Both the position numbers and the translations under genes were made by a program. Positions 45,146 to 56,186 of a stretch of 64,000 nt of DNA are shown here, one piece after another (within the stretch, counting starts at the first letter, position 1; each line of letters opens with the position of its first letter). Where the stretch lies: positions 1,201,421 to 1,265,420 of the forward strand of contig JAVFKD010000015.1 in the NCBI GenBank assembly GCA_036429605.1. Reading direction: 5' to 3'. Below the pieces are notes generated by a model, which was not told where the DNA came from, ran no database searches, and saw only the letters and a list, made by a program, of their open reading frames with translations. Source of the DNA: Cladobotryum mycophilum (Eukaryota; Ascomycota; Sordariomycetes; Hypocreales; Hypocreaceae).

Positions 45146-45949
45146 ATGTTCTTCAAGGCTTTCGCCATGCTCGCTGCTGCTTCGGCAGTAGCTGCCAAGG
45201 GCATCAACTGCCAGGGCAGCGGCCTCTGTGCCACTGACAAGGGCATTCTCGGCCAAGCCATCGGCCAGCTCCGTGGCATGGACCAGAACCAAAAGTTTGG
45301 CGATGGACAGCACGTCACTTGCATCCAGAGCTCCAACATTGGCAACCCTTCCCTCTGCATCTTCTACCAAAAGACTGGCCGACAGTGGTCCGTCGGCCAG
45401 ACCGTCAACTACGTCCAGAACCTGCTTGACCACGGCTGCAAGGCCTGTGGCAGTGTCCCCACCGACCCTGGCAACGACGTCAACCGCGGAGAGTTGACCG
45501 CCAACATGGTCACCAACGCCCGCCGCGGTCTCGACAGCGTCGCCAAGGTTGTCAAGCGCCACGAGGCCCGCGAGGCTGCCACCAAGCAGGAGACCTCAAA
45601 GGTCCTCCTCGAGCGCAGTCTCGGGATCAACTGCCGCGGTAGCTCTACCTGCGGCGTTGGCGGCATCGGTCACTCCCCCGCCGGAACCCTCCAGCAGGTC
45701 CGCGACGCTGTCGCCGCCGGCCCCGAGGGAAGCTGGGGCAACGGCCAGCAGATTGCCTGCGTTCCCCACGCCACCGGTCGTCTCTGTGCTTTCTACCAAA
45801 ACGTTGGAGGCCGCCGATTCAGCAAGGGCCAGAGCGTCTCCTACCTCGACGGACTTATGGGCCACGGCTGCAGGAACTGCGGCAGCATTCCTACTGATGA
45901 TGGCAACAACGTTGACAACGGCGAGTTGACTGTCAACTTCGTTTCCTAA
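45146..45949 (+). CDS. Secreted protein with two tandem KP4 killer-toxin-like domains
   Basis: Single exon, 267 aa. KP4 was first described as a viral killer toxin of Ustilago maydis that blocks calcium uptake; ascomycete genomes carry chromosomal KP4-like genes whose roles are mostly unknown. A signal peptide occupies about residues 1-17. Domain 1 (19-123) opens GINCQGSGLC and ends with HGCKACGSVPTD and GNDVNRGELTANMV. Domain 2 (160-267) opens GINCRGSSTC and ends HGCRNCGSIPTDDG and GELTVNFVS. Each domain has six Cys (22, 28, 59, 71, 98, 101; 163, 169, 205, 214, 242, 245), fewer than the ten of viral KP4. The linker contains RR (126-127) and KR (137-138), so Kex2-type cleavage into two small proteins is possible but unproven. 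Codons are strongly C-ending, suggesting high expression. Confidence 0.9.
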   Translation: MFFKAFAMLAAASAVAAKGINCQGSGLCATDKGILGQAIGQLRGMDQNQKFGDGQHVTCIQSSNIGNPSLCIFYQKTGRQWSVGQTVNYVQNLLDHGCKACGSVPTDPGNDVNRGELTANMVTNARRGLDSVAKVVKRHEAREAATKQETSKVLLERSLGINCRGSSTCGVGGIGHSPAGTLQQVRDAVAAGPEGSWGNGQQIACVPHATGRLCAFYQNVGGRRFSKGQSVSYLDGLMGHGCRNCGSIPTDDGNNVDNGELTVNFVS

Positions 45950-47634
45950 ATGGTTTATACAGGATGACACGAGAGAAGAAAAAGGTGCTGCGAAGGCCGC
46001 ATCAATGTATGTAAAAAAATTCATGTCATGTATCTACTATTCAACACTGGGGAGGAAAACGGGTTTTATTTCTCTGCTGGACTCATTCTCTTCCAGGTTA
46101 TCGGGAGGCAATTTTGTATACACATAGATTGGAGCATTGCTCCCTGCAAATACGAACATCTTATTTGAATAATCTGATCCTTTCCACTTCGCTTGGTTGC
46201 ATGTTAAAAGTAAAGTGAGTCGCGGCAACAGGCGAGAGATGCCTCGAACTTGTTCGCATGTGATCGACATGTTAGCGTGGTCGATGACGGGTCAGGGGTC
46301 AGAGAGCTCAGATCTACTACTACGATAACCCCTGTACGAGGTGGCATCCCTAGTTCGAGGCGGGTAATAAGGCAGTTCAAATCGCTTGTAGTTCGGCGTA
46401 ACCGAAAAGCAAAGCAAAAAACAAGCTGCTTCCAACTGCCGTGACCATCAGCCGTATTTGAGTCTTCGCTGTTGTTGTGGTAAGGCTGTGTTGGCAAGCT
46501 ACGAGAATACGCACTACGATGGCAAAGGGAACACACCAAGGACTATCATACCTAGGCTCGGAGACCCCCTTGCCCATCCAGGTAACCATCTCGAAGCTAT
46601 TTTAGTATGGTACGTCTAAATCTGGGCTCCTCCAACACAGGACCCTAGCGATATCTGGTAGTGGCATCATATGATCATGATGCTTGCTTGAAAAACGAGG
46701 CTTGATACTGCCAAAGAGAGAAGATGAAAGATTTTTAGGAGTGCAATGTGTTTGGTGTCGATTGGTTGTCATGCACCTAGCAATGTAGCCCGCCATGAAA
46801 AATGATGCCTTTTGCTGCCCCTGGCAACGACTTACCTGCGTAGAGGGGCAGAGACCCCTGACAAAACAGGAATGCGGCTCAAAATTTGAACAAGGAAATG
46901 ATTTGACTCTTCACTGAAGCGATAGGTGATGTCGTTTGCATGCGGAGAACTAATCGTGTCCTTCGTAATACACTCACCGAACTGCAACGCTACCATCTTC
47001 GTCTCATGCACATAAATGAAATCTTGTCATTACCTACGGATGGTGCTTTTGCCCCCCGCCTGACTCGACACTGCATACCGAAGGGCAAATGTTACTGGCA
47101 GACTCGGTGGGGAAGCCTACGTTGTCGGCTATGATTGTTGTATAATAATTTGTGCTTGTAAGCTTTACATTGGTATGTTGTCCCTTGAGCCCCATATAAT
47201 CTCATCTCTTCTGGCTGCTTTAATTCATCATCATCATGTCGGTGATGAGGTTACCTGTGACAACGCATCTTGCAGTTGTGGTTATCTACCTATCTAGGTA
47301 TCATGCATCAGGGGGTAAGGGGGGCCGCTTGTTCAATCGTCCAAGGTAATATAGACCTATCATTCACCGTGAAATAGATGAGGGAGCAACCCGACGTGTT
47401 TGAGTGCTCTATAGAGTAGATTTCTCCGGGGCAATCTCTTGGTGTTTCTCTCGCTGGATGTCGACTTTTAGTTGACGAGGACCCGGGGACATAAAATGCC
47501 AACGGCACGTCTCACTACTTGATCCCATCTCCGTAGACATCCGTGTCCCTGGTCATGTTTATTGACGACTGAGACCATTAGTTCTAGGCTGAAAATTGCC
47601 TCCATCTATCGACTTGCGCAACCTGTCTTACAGA
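45950..47634. other. Intergenic, no gene seen
   Basis: 1.7 kb with overlapping short frames on both strands and no domain, RNA gene or tandem repeat of note. Confidence 0.6.
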
Positions 47635-48776
47635 ATGGCACAGCCTACCGAGTCACAACTGCCAGTAAAGATCCCCAAGAGCCGGGACATAGCTCCTGTC
47701 TATTGCCGCCTGATGCCTACTAATCGTGCTACTCACAGGTCACCACAAATCCCCTACAAAATGACAACAGCAAAAATGATGCCTCGCTTGATGATCTCCC
47801 AGCGTCATATCACTGCCATCAACCCACCGAACGTGGGAAGCGTCGCATTGTTATGGATCCGTCTCGGGACTTGGATAAATTCTTGGCTACAGAGCTGTGT
47901 CTGGATGACCTGGCACCAATGCTGAAGAATCTGTGGTTTGCTGGTATTCGTCGGCCTCCAAATCAACTGCACCATCAAGTCACAATGGGTCGCAAGATCG
48001 TCGCGACTGATCGGATCGATCTGCACCTCATGTGGGCCTCTGATGGGAGAATATTCATCAAACCACTCCCTAGGTTTCTTCTCGATCCATACTTTTGGAC
48101 AGAACATTTGCAGTGTTCAAAATACCAGAATGCACAATGCCTGGCCTGTGAGAAATGCCATCAGGGCGGGATCGCACGAGGCTTACTATATTCGTATGCG
48201 TGCCTTGTGTCGTCGGAAACCGATTTTCATGTCGCCAAAGACCATGTGCTTCTTCCAAGGGGAGCAGATAACACCGCGATCTCATGGCAAAAGTGGAAAA
48301 TAGCCGTGAGAGAAATTCTGCAATCTCACAACCCGGATCTGATGCACACTCGTTTCCTCCGCGGAGAGCTACGGTTAAGCCGCATCAATACCATGCACCG
48401 TCTTATGCGCCTCTCGCCATTTGCAGCCTATTTTGGGCGCTGGACAAACTATAGCACTTTCTTCCGTGATAACCTGCATTGGATTGCTGGAACTACAGTC
48501 TGGGTCGCTCTGGTGCTGGCGGCGATGCAAGTAGGGTTTTCGACAGATCTTCAGCATAATGACCGGTTCCAGAGGGCATCTTATGTCGTCACGCTCATTG
48601 CGCTTTTCGGGCCACTGGGACTGTTTGGTTTAGTCATTCTTGGTGCGTTGTATTATCTTGTTACGGACTTGCCCTGGCTATTCATGCAGCGGTTGGGGAA
48701 GCATATTGCTGGAGAGGATACGAAACAGTCGCCCTTTAATGGTATTAGCTGCGATCGAAATGGAGATACTGTGTAG
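47635..48776 (+). CDS. DUF6601 membrane protein
   Basis: CDS join(47635..47664,47739..48776), 355 aa. A 30-nt first exon (MAQPTESQLP) is followed by a 74-bp intron with ACTAATC as branch site. Splicing joins it to VTTNPLQNDNSKNDASLDD. The domain begins LDKFLATELCLDDLAPML and continues LWFAGIRRPPNQLHHQ, DLHLMWASDGRIFIKPLPRF, GIARGLLYSYACLVSSETDF and SWQKWKIAVREIL. Two C-terminal membrane segments are at about 258-277 and 290-318. These features match the fungal DUF6601 family, often mislabelled as subtilisin-like although no protease triad is present. Function unknown. The frame is intact. Confidence 0.82.
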
Positions 48777-49579
48777 CATGGTAGTGACGTAATCCAAGCT
48801 GAGCAAGAATACATGGCGGGCGAGTGTGTCGGTGCAAGTTGGTGAATAAACTGAGACGTGTAGTCCATTTCGTACTCGCAGGTCTTCAATAAGCATGATG
48901 TCGCCTCACCAAAGCAGAAGCAAACCACCCCATACATGAAGCAAAACGGAAAGAGAGAAAAAGAGATCCTGAATACTGGGCCGTGGCGACACATCCATTC
49001 AAGTTGAACAAACTCAAGGCCAGCCGCGGGGCATAGCAACAACCCACTCAATTACGCGTCGCAAGGTAAGCGATGACTGTCCCAACTGGCAAATGAGATT
49101 AGCAAGGCAATTTATCTGATGATGCTTTCTTCATTGGATATTCGATGTACTTCAACACGTGTCTTGCAGAAAAGGGCTGGAGAAATTGAGGCGAAGTGTA
49201 TATCAGTACATCTTATAGACGTAGCCAATCGCATAGAGATGCCTTGACTCAACCAGCAGCAGCAAAGCAAAGTCTGTTTATTTCTAATGTATTATTTTCG
49301 TAATAATTGAACCACATATATTCGCCGTGTACCGCCAATCAACCAGTCGATGCTCCAACCTTGGTGGCAAAGATGGTCGTTGAAGTGAATCTCCAATATC
49401 TCCAAGGTTATACTGTGAGCTTGAATGTTCTCTATTCTAGTAAAGTCCAACGAAAAGCGAGCAAGACCTTATGCGAGTACCTGCCATCTTCCACAGCATA
49501 ATCTTCAATGGTGCTGGGGTCATTCTACCCAAAGCACAGAACACAGGCAACGTCTCAATACCAAAAAATCAGCAAAAAA
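48777..49579. other. Intergenic, no gene seen
   Basis: 3' flank of the DUF6601 gene and downstream flank of the 5S genes; short frames only. Confidence 0.6.
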
Positions 49580-49698
49580 ACATACAACAGCCGGTGTTCG
49601 CTGATGGTCACCCACTCAACTACTAATCTGCCTCTCACTGGCTTGACTATGGGAGAGCGGACGGGATCCCGTATTATCCAGTGGATATGGTCGTATGT
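49580..49698 (-). rRNA. 5S ribosomal RNA, copy 1
   Basis: 119 nt on the minus strand, from ACATACGACCATATCCACTG to CTGTTGTATGT, with GGGATCCCGTCCGCTCTCCC and the GTGGGTGACC region typical of fungal 5S. A T7 run follows the 3' end. Compared with copy 2 it has G-to-A and C-to-T changes in the conserved GTTGGGTGGGTGACCACC stretch (reads GTTGAGTGGGTGACCATC), so it may be a weakened or pseudogene copy. Fungal 5S genes are often dispersed and transcribed by RNA polymerase III. Confidence 0.9.
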
Positions 49699-49773
49699 GA
49701 CAGAAAGCAGAGCAAAAGTGGTTTATATCCATAGTCAGCACAATCTCTAATACGAAAAAAAAATTCATAAAAA

Positions 49774-49892
49774 ACATACAACAGCCGGTGTTCGCTGGTG
49801 GTCACCCACCCAACTACTAATCTGCCTCTCATTGGCTTGACTATGGGAGAGCGGACGGGATCCCGTATATTCCAATGGATATGGTCGTATGT
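49774..49892 (-). rRNA. 5S ribosomal RNA, copy 2
   Basis: 119 nt on the minus strand, directly upstream (in transcription) of copy 1 with a 75-nt spacer. It keeps the consensus GTTGGGTGGGTGACCACC stretch and ends in a T-run. The flanking GTGACAGA at the 5' side and the A/T-rich 3' spacer resemble those of copy 1, which indicates a tandem duplication. Confidence 0.92.
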
Positions 49893-51046
49893 GACAGATG
49901 AGGTTTTTACCGAGGTTATATGAGATTCAGCTGACTGAGTCATGGCTGGGTCCGGCTCACCGCGACAAGGTCCTTGGGTCAGTTCTCCATTTTGGAAGAA
50001 GACGTGTAGGCATCATTTGTAAGGGTTGACAATATGGATGCAATGCTACCTGGGACGCACAGTGACCCTGGAAAACCTCATTCCTGGATGCTTGAGATGC
50101 TCTTCAAGCAGGAACCATCCGCCATGGCCCAGTGACCTAGATCGCGGGGGTAGGTAGGTCTGATGGAGAAAAGTAGGAACAAGGATGTTGCAGTTTACTG
50201 GGTCCGGGACTCGGTGGTTTGTCGATTTGACGCTCCACCGGGCCTAACGGCGAACGCATCGTAGTACCCTCTCCGTGGTTGGCTTTTATCGCAGGGTGCG
50301 ATCCCATGCTCCGAGGGTTGGAGCAAGGAGCCGGCTAGACGCGTCGCCATGCATCTCTGGCGGCATGCCCTCCACTGCTGCAATGATGTTCCACTATTAG
50401 GAACTCATTTATCCATGTCTTGATTGCAGTGACGACACTTGTGTCACTTGTTTGGATTTTGCGACGCTGCCATCATCTCCGAGTCAACACATCTGATGAT
50501 GATCTCCGTACTGTCCATAGACGTTGCTGCTGTTGACATTGAACATTATTTGATCCCTTTGGGTGTTCAAGGGCTGGTTGGTGTTCGAAACATGCTGCGA
50601 TTCGGTTGGGATGGACAGGCCAACAGGCTAACCGTGACCCAGATGACTAAGCTGGAACGTGTGTGGCATGACAAGTTCTCGGCTAGAGCCGGACCTGGCA
50701 TAGTGCTTATCAAGGATGCGATTTTTTTAGGACATTGTCGTCGCATGCAGAGTATCAATTGAAGAGTTGGGCTAGCCTGTAAGACGGATTCCTTCAAAAT
50801 TTTAATCTATTGGTTATTACGGAGTATTCTTATTGTGATTATACACCGAGCATCATTTGCAGCAAGTATCGATACTTTCTGAAAGGTCACTCATCGGAAT
50901 TTCTGTTGGGCCGTTGGCGGCTCCTTCTAGGTCCTGGTAAGAAAAGAAAAACGCATCTGCGAACCCGGCTAATCTTATCATCTCTCATAAGCAGAAGCAG
51001 TCTCTCCTCATACATATTAAAAAAAAAAGGAAAGAGACACTTCGCA
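49893..51046. other. Intergenic, GTP cyclohydrolase promoter
   Basis: About 1.15 kb. A plus-strand frame at 50439-50762 shows no recognisable domain. The last 100 bp are the likely leader of the GTP cyclohydrolase gene, including an A-run just before the ATG. Confidence 0.55.
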
Positions 51047-52051
51047 ATGGATCAGCAATCCGACGTACGCAGTAATTCTGGTTCATCCATCAATGGCGAA
51101 AAGAGACACAGGAGCAAGCATGACAAGAAGGGAGGAAGCAGCAGCAGCAGCAACAGTGGGAAGCGAAGACATGCCGATGATGCGACAACACCCGTCAATG
51201 GCCAGGGCCACAACCTGGTGCGACGGTCAAGCGTAAGCAAACCTGCGCGGGACCTGCTCGACGAACCCGAGAAAAAGGTGCGAAAAAGGAATCGTCATCA
51301 TCGTAGACACATGAAAGAGGACGCAAAAAAGGACGACAACAAAGGCGAAGACAAGGCCGAAGACAATACCGAAACACCCTTGGTCATGTCCAAGGCCAAT
51401 AGCCCTGTCATCGACTTTGATGGGCTCAGTCGACCTAGTTTTGGCACACGCCAGCGGCTGGAAGAGAGTGCCGAGAAACAAGCCGAACGACTCGACCGCA
51501 TGAAGGGCGCCGTTCGAACATTGCTGGAATGCGTTGGAGAGGACCCAGATCGAGAAGGCCTTCTAGCCACCCCCGAACGGTATGCCAAGGCGATGCTGTT
51601 CTTCACGCAGGGATACCAGGAAAACGTGCGGGACATTGTAAACACTGCGGTTTTTCAGGAGGGGCACAACGAGATGGTCATTGTCAAGGATATTGACATC
51701 TTCTCCGTTTGCGAGCATCACCTGGTGCCCTTTACGGGGAAGATGCATATTGGCTACATTCCGAGCAACGCTGTCATTGGCATCTCCAAGCTGCCCCGCA
51801 TTGCCGACATGTTTGCCCGCCGACTGCAGATCCAGGAGCGTTTGACCAAGGAAGTGGCCAATGCCATCTTCGAGGTTCTACAGCCCCAGGGCGTTGCTGT
51901 AGTCATGGAATCGAGCCACCTGTGCATGGTGATGCGAGGTGTGCAAAAGGTAGGCAGCAGTACCGTGACCAGTTGCGTGTTAGGCTGTTTTGAGCGCAGG
52001 GAGAAGACACGGAACGAGTTCCTCAGCTTGGTTGGCATTGGCCGTCATTGA
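51047..52051 (+). CDS. FOL2: GTP cyclohydrolase I
   Basis: Single exon, 334 aa. Converts GTP to 7,8-dihydroneopterin triphosphate, the first step of folate (and pterin) synthesis in the cytosol. Residues 1-115 are a fungal-type low-complexity extension rich in Ser, Lys, Arg and His (KRHRSKHDKKGGSSSSS, KVRKRNRHHRRHMK). The catalytic core starts about 145 with MKGAVRTLLECVGEDPDREGLL (two motifs) and contains TPERYAKAM, FSVCEHHLVPFTGKMHIGY and LPRIADMFARRLQIQERLT. Zinc ligands C222, H225 and C293 are all present, and the C terminus FLSLVGIGRH is intact. Start chosen at the ATG after the A-run (MDQQSDVRS); the frame is open further upstream but without a better ATG. Confidence 0.95.
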   Translation: MDQQSDVRSNSGSSINGEKRHRSKHDKKGGSSSSSNSGKRRHADDATTPVNGQGHNLVRRSSVSKPARDLLDEPEKKVRKRNRHHRRHMKEDAKKDDNKGEDKAEDNTETPLVMSKANSPVIDFDGLSRPSFGTRQRLEESAEKQAERLDRMKGAVRTLLECVGEDPDREGLLATPERYAKAMLFFTQGYQENVRDIVNTAVFQEGHNEMVIVKDIDIFSVCEHHLVPFTGKMHIGYIPSNAVIGISKLPRIADMFARRLQIQERLTKEVANAIFEVLQPQGVAVVMESSHLCMVMRGVQKVGSSTVTSCVLGCFERREKTRNEFLSLVGIGRH

Positions 52052-53382
52052 AGTCTTTAATCCGTCTTTTTTCTCTACAATTTTCCTACTCTCTCAGGTT
52101 TTTATCTTTGCATATGGGGCTCAACTCGGAAATGTATGCTATATAGACCATTTGCGGTTTTTCATTTACTTACGTGTTTATTGGGCTTCTTCAACAGGGC
52201 CATACCAATATTTCAAGCCGAAATTCGCACACCTTTACTGTGACACGCATCGCAAGGCCAGGGCTATTCTTTACTGCCGCAGTGATATGACGACGGTGTT
52301 CAAGCAGGGGTCGAGATCGGATTGACCTGGGGAAATAGAGTATCGGTAGGTGAAGCGAGAGGAATCGATCACCGAACTGCCCCCACACCAAGAGCACCCC
52401 TCCACCAGTCCCTGGCTAATTCCCCAATTGCCAAACGCATTTTCTCGGTTCTTAATTTTGTTCAGTTGTTGTCTCGATTACCGTCATGAAACTGGGCTGT
52501 TACAGCACTTGATATCCATGGGATGCCTCAGTGGGCGAAACGACCGTGTCAGCAGAATGAAATTTATCCGCCAAGACCCCATTGCATTTCAAAACCGCAA
52601 CCTTCCAGAGAAACAATCGTTACTGGTCGGTGTTGCGTGTACAGGATGGAGCCCACAGGTGGACAGTCCCATCCTGTTCTCGAATGAGGAGCATCGCCAC
52701 GGATTAATTACGAAAATGCACACATCCACACTAAGCTTTCAGCTGATCCTAGGATGGATTAAAGCTATTTGGGCTCGCATTCTCACCGAGGAGATATGGG
52801 TGGGGTGAGCTCGATAAACACGAATTGTCGCCGCAATGAATCCGGTCAATTCCCTTTCTGTGTTGACAGCAATATTTCAGTTTGTAGGCTAGTCCAGATA
52901 GATCGTCTGCAAGAGCAAGGAGCTCTATCAGTCCGCTGAAGGGATCTCCAAGGAATTGCGGGGAACACAAACTGTCACCCTTCGGCTCAAGAATCTACTC
53001 CACAAGCAACAACTCGCTGCAATTTGAGGGTTTTGGATTGGCCTTTACCCTATGTTTTCATCCATGGGCAACTTGGCTGTCGGTGCCTGATAATTCAGAG
53101 GTTCTGTTTAGAGCGGCCCAACCTATTTCTACTTCTCTGGTTGGACTATCTCTGTTTGTCTTATATATTGGTTCAAGAAAGACACCGAGTGATTGGCTAC
53201 AACCCCGCACCGATTTTCCAATGAGAGACAACCTTACAGGTACGCAACGTCAAGTCACGTAACGTATTTTCATAGTCAGCAGTCACAACTCCTCCCAGCG
53301 GCTTTCATCACGATCCAGGTTAAAAAGAAACCGCTGTGATTTATTAAAGAAGAAACTGTGTGATAGAAACCGTGTGCCAACT
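52052..53382. other. Intergenic, no gene seen
   Basis: 1.3 kb. The 152-codon frame at 52350-52808 has no domain and no codon bias that I can see. No terminal repeat was found that would mark the left end of a retroelement. Confidence 0.55.
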
Positions 53383-54249
53383 ATGAGCGAGCTGGAAATC
53401 ACCACCAACATTAGTCAGAGCCAGCTCTTGGAGATACTTGGCACCATCCCAGAAGAGCTCCGGGTGCCGCTGAGCAGTCCAGTCGACTTCCAAGGTGTTA
53501 TCAGCCATCTCCGAACCTCGTTCCAAACGCTCAACCAACAAACCGGCAGTGGAGATCCCGCGGAACTAACACTTTCTTTGGATTATGGAGAATTGCCATC
53601 ATTCAACAAGTTTATGGAATATATCCGACAGCTTGTCAAAACCGAACTTAAGCAAGGAAATTATGAATTCCTATTCAGACCCAAAGAGGTTCCTGAATTT
53701 GACGACCCTAACAACTACTGGGAATGGAGATCATCATTGCTCCTTTTTTCCAGATCGGTAGACGTACGACCACAACAACTCTTCTTGGCCATTAACAGAG
53801 TTCTATTCCGATTTACTGGAAAAAACTTGGGATTTGGCAACACCCTTGATGCCAAGAGTTTCGTCCGGGCAACCTGGGAAGCAACCATCACAGAACTTAT
53901 TGCTTATCTTGATACAAGATATCTTTCATGGGAATCAGTGAGAGAACAGACTGAACGATTCAAAGCCTTACGGCCCGAAGGACAAACAGGACACATTTTC
54001 ATCCTACATTTTAGACATCAGGCAGATACAGTCAACGAAATAGCTAGACTTGTGGGTGGACATACGTTATCTGACTATCAAATCATACAACAATTCCTCG
54101 ACGTCATACCGCCAAATATTTGCGAATATCTCAACGCACGCAAAACTGACGTTAGATTCCGGAGCTTTGCGGAAGTTGCCGAGATCGCCTCCGAGGCATG
54201 GGATATCACGGTAACCCCGAAAGGTATTTACGAATACAGTACTCCGTAA
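53383..54249 (+). CDS. Retrotransposon gag-like protein (Ty3/gypsy-type remnant)
   Basis: 288 aa, single exon, ATG at 53383. It has the gag-capsid layout: a helical N terminus (ISQSQLLEILGTIPEELRVPL), PEFDDPNNYWEWRSSLLLF, LAINRVLFRFTGKNLGFG, AKSFVRATWEATITELIAYLD and FILHFRHQADTVNEIARL. Immediately downstream, in other frames, lie further pieces (WDTEPRIPSQLRGK and VCVRCRRPATEHGG, 54290-54480) that look like the gag C-terminal zinc-knuckle-type end after frameshifts. No protease, reverse transcriptase or integrase is present and I see no LTR pair. It could be a dead solo fragment or a domesticated gag gene; the long intact frame leaves both open. Confidence 0.65.
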   Translation: MSELEITTNISQSQLLEILGTIPEELRVPLSSPVDFQGVISHLRTSFQTLNQQTGSGDPAELTLSLDYGELPSFNKFMEYIRQLVKTELKQGNYEFLFRPKEVPEFDDPNNYWEWRSSLLLFSRSVDVRPQQLFLAINRVLFRFTGKNLGFGNTLDAKSFVRATWEATITELIAYLDTRYLSWESVREQTERFKALRPEGQTGHIFILHFRHQADTVNEIARLVGGHTLSDYQIIQQFLDVIPPNICEYLNARKTDVRFRSFAEVAEIASEAWDITVTPKGIYEYSTP

Positions 54250-55369
54250 GTGTAACTATGATATGGGTTACTAAGAAAAAGAAAATCACAGCTACAGGCT
54301 CACAATTCTCACTCCCATGTAACAAGCCCTGTTGGGACACCGAACCCCGAATTCCCTCCCAACTCCGAGGAAAGTCACACAATATTTCGAGACAAGATGT
54401 GTGTGTTCGATGCCGCCGACCAGCTACTGAACATGGAGGAACTCGCATAGGATGCGGATCGTTTGGAACTCACCAGCGACATCGCTGACTCCTTATCAGT
54501 CAATCCATCTAGGACTGTACATACTGGATGCGACATATAGTTTCACTCTATGGCGATCTCAACGTCAGTCAAAGACCGGATCCAGAACTCGATGATGTTC
54601 ATCTCAAGGAACCTGGATGGAAGGAATCACGAGTCATATCGCATACCAATCTGCAGCTCATGTCACCCCTTCATTTCTAATCTCCTTGCATTTTTTAAGC
54701 AGCATGCAATTCCGTTCAATATAGATGGATTAAGATTCTTCAATCGCTTTGATTTCGAGACTATTCCTCGATAGTCTTTCCATGAGCGGCTCGATGCAGA
54801 GTCCAGGCGCCGCTAGACGGCGGGTATGCTCGTCACCAACATGGGCTAGAATGCTTGGGCACTTGGAAGAAGGGAGAAGTTCTTGGGTGGGACTGAGGGG
54901 GAGCCAGAGAGGAGGAAGAAAGAGCAACTGGAGAGCAAAACATATCTAGGAATACTACTTCAGTAAAACTGCCAATAACCTCCAGAATATCGAGCCTACT
55001 ATTGCGCCAAGGGTTATGTGAAGTTAAATGGATAAAATACTATAGACGAAGATCCAGCGCACCTAACGGGTTCCCGCGGGCCGCAATGTTGGCTGCTCCA
55101 TGGCTGTGTCAAAACAACCAAGATGGATCAATGTATATCCGGCCAGCCGAAGGTTTGGAGGGGAACTTACAAGCAACCCCACTCTTCAACTTTGTAAATA
55201 GAACCTGGACTTTAATTCAATCGATGCGACCTAATAGTGGCAATAATAAACAATCCTAGAAACTACCTATTGACAGGTAGACAAAGTTTACTCGACTCAC
55301 TCAGCACTCCAATTTCCAAATAATACCCAGTACCTCAAACCGTAACGATATAAATATTAGGGTAATAAA
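54250..55369. other. Intergenic with frame-broken gag tail
   Basis: 54290-54480 holds the displaced gag C-terminal fragments. The rest has short frames only. The MYND gene promoter occupies the right end. Confidence 0.55.
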
Positions 55370-56041
55370 ATGAGCGAGGCTTGCAATAAATGCAAAAAGA
55401 GTCCACCGGAGGTGACGATCAAGCGCTGTGCCAAGTGCTCAACCACGCCTTACTGCTCCCGAGATTGCCAAAAGGCGGACTGGAAGGTGCATAAGAAGAT
55501 ATGCGGTCAGACGCCAGGACATTCAGTGGGGTCATCATCGTCAAGCACTGGCCATAATAACTTGTCTCCGCGCAAAGGTTTAGATCAGCCCATAGCGAAA
55601 CCCTTTACCCGTCTTGATAGCAACACTTGGCTCCATGACCGCTCGGAAAAGGATGTGTATCGCCTGCTCATCGACGCGCATCGGATGCGGGTGGCTGATA
55701 TGTACAACTTTGAGGGCGAAAAGGACGAACTCGGTGTCTACGGGAATGGCAGCGACGTGCTTGCTGGCTTCCGGCGTTTCCTAGAGGCTACGGCGTCCCG
55801 GCCCGGTCTTTTGCCACCATGGTGGAACGCCTCAAAGCAGAAAGAGTGCGAAGACCTGGGGATGGATGCCTCACAGTGGTGCGACTTGGGACGTACGGTT
55901 GAGAAGCATGACATCACCGAGCACTACGGAGACTCGGACTTTCCTATGCAACTGAGAATGTTTGCTGAAGTGGTACATGGCCGAGGTCCAGGAGGATCGG
56001 ATGGGACAGCGATGAGGAAGATACGGATGTCGATGGAATAG
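55370..56041 (+). CDS. MYND-type zinc finger protein
   Basis: Single exon, 223 aa. A MYND finger at residues 5-45 has the full ligand set C5, C8, C20, C23, C29, C33, H41 and C45 (RCAKCSTTPYCSRDCQKADW). MYND fingers bind proline-rich peptides. A Ser-rich linker follows. The fungus-specific C-terminal region contains RSEKDVYRLLIDAHRMRVAD, GVYGNGSDVLAGFRRFL, LLPPWWN, DLGRTVEKHDITEHYGD and QLRMFAEVVHGRGPGG. The same layout occurs in many ascomycete proteins of unknown role. The frame is intact, with no introns. Confidence 0.88.
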   Translation: MSEACNKCKKSPPEVTIKRCAKCSTTPYCSRDCQKADWKVHKKICGQTPGHSVGSSSSSTGHNNLSPRKGLDQPIAKPFTRLDSNTWLHDRSEKDVYRLLIDAHRMRVADMYNFEGEKDELGVYGNGSDVLAGFRRFLEATASRPGLLPPWWNASKQKECEDLGMDASQWCDLGRTVEKHDITEHYGDSDFPMQLRMFAEVVHGRGPGGSDGTAMRKIRMSME

Positions 56042-56186
56042 AGTGGGCGTCTGGATTAGCTTGGGCAAGAAAGAATGAATCAATAATGAATGAATGTAGA
56101 TGACTTGAGGATTTCTGTATACGCAGAGAGGCATAAGTTCTAGGTTATTAAAGAAGATTAGCTCAATACAAATACAGGCAGACCTC

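Noticed and set aside
45140..46024. Two antisense frames across the KP4-like gene
   Set aside because: They are shadows produced by its C-ending codons; the sense product has a signal peptide and ordered Cys pattern.
50439..50762. 107-codon frame before GTP cyclohydrolase
   Set aside because: No domain and no codon bias; likely chance.
52350..52808. 152-codon frame downstream of GTP cyclohydrolase
   Set aside because: Random-looking composition, no domain, no promoter cue.
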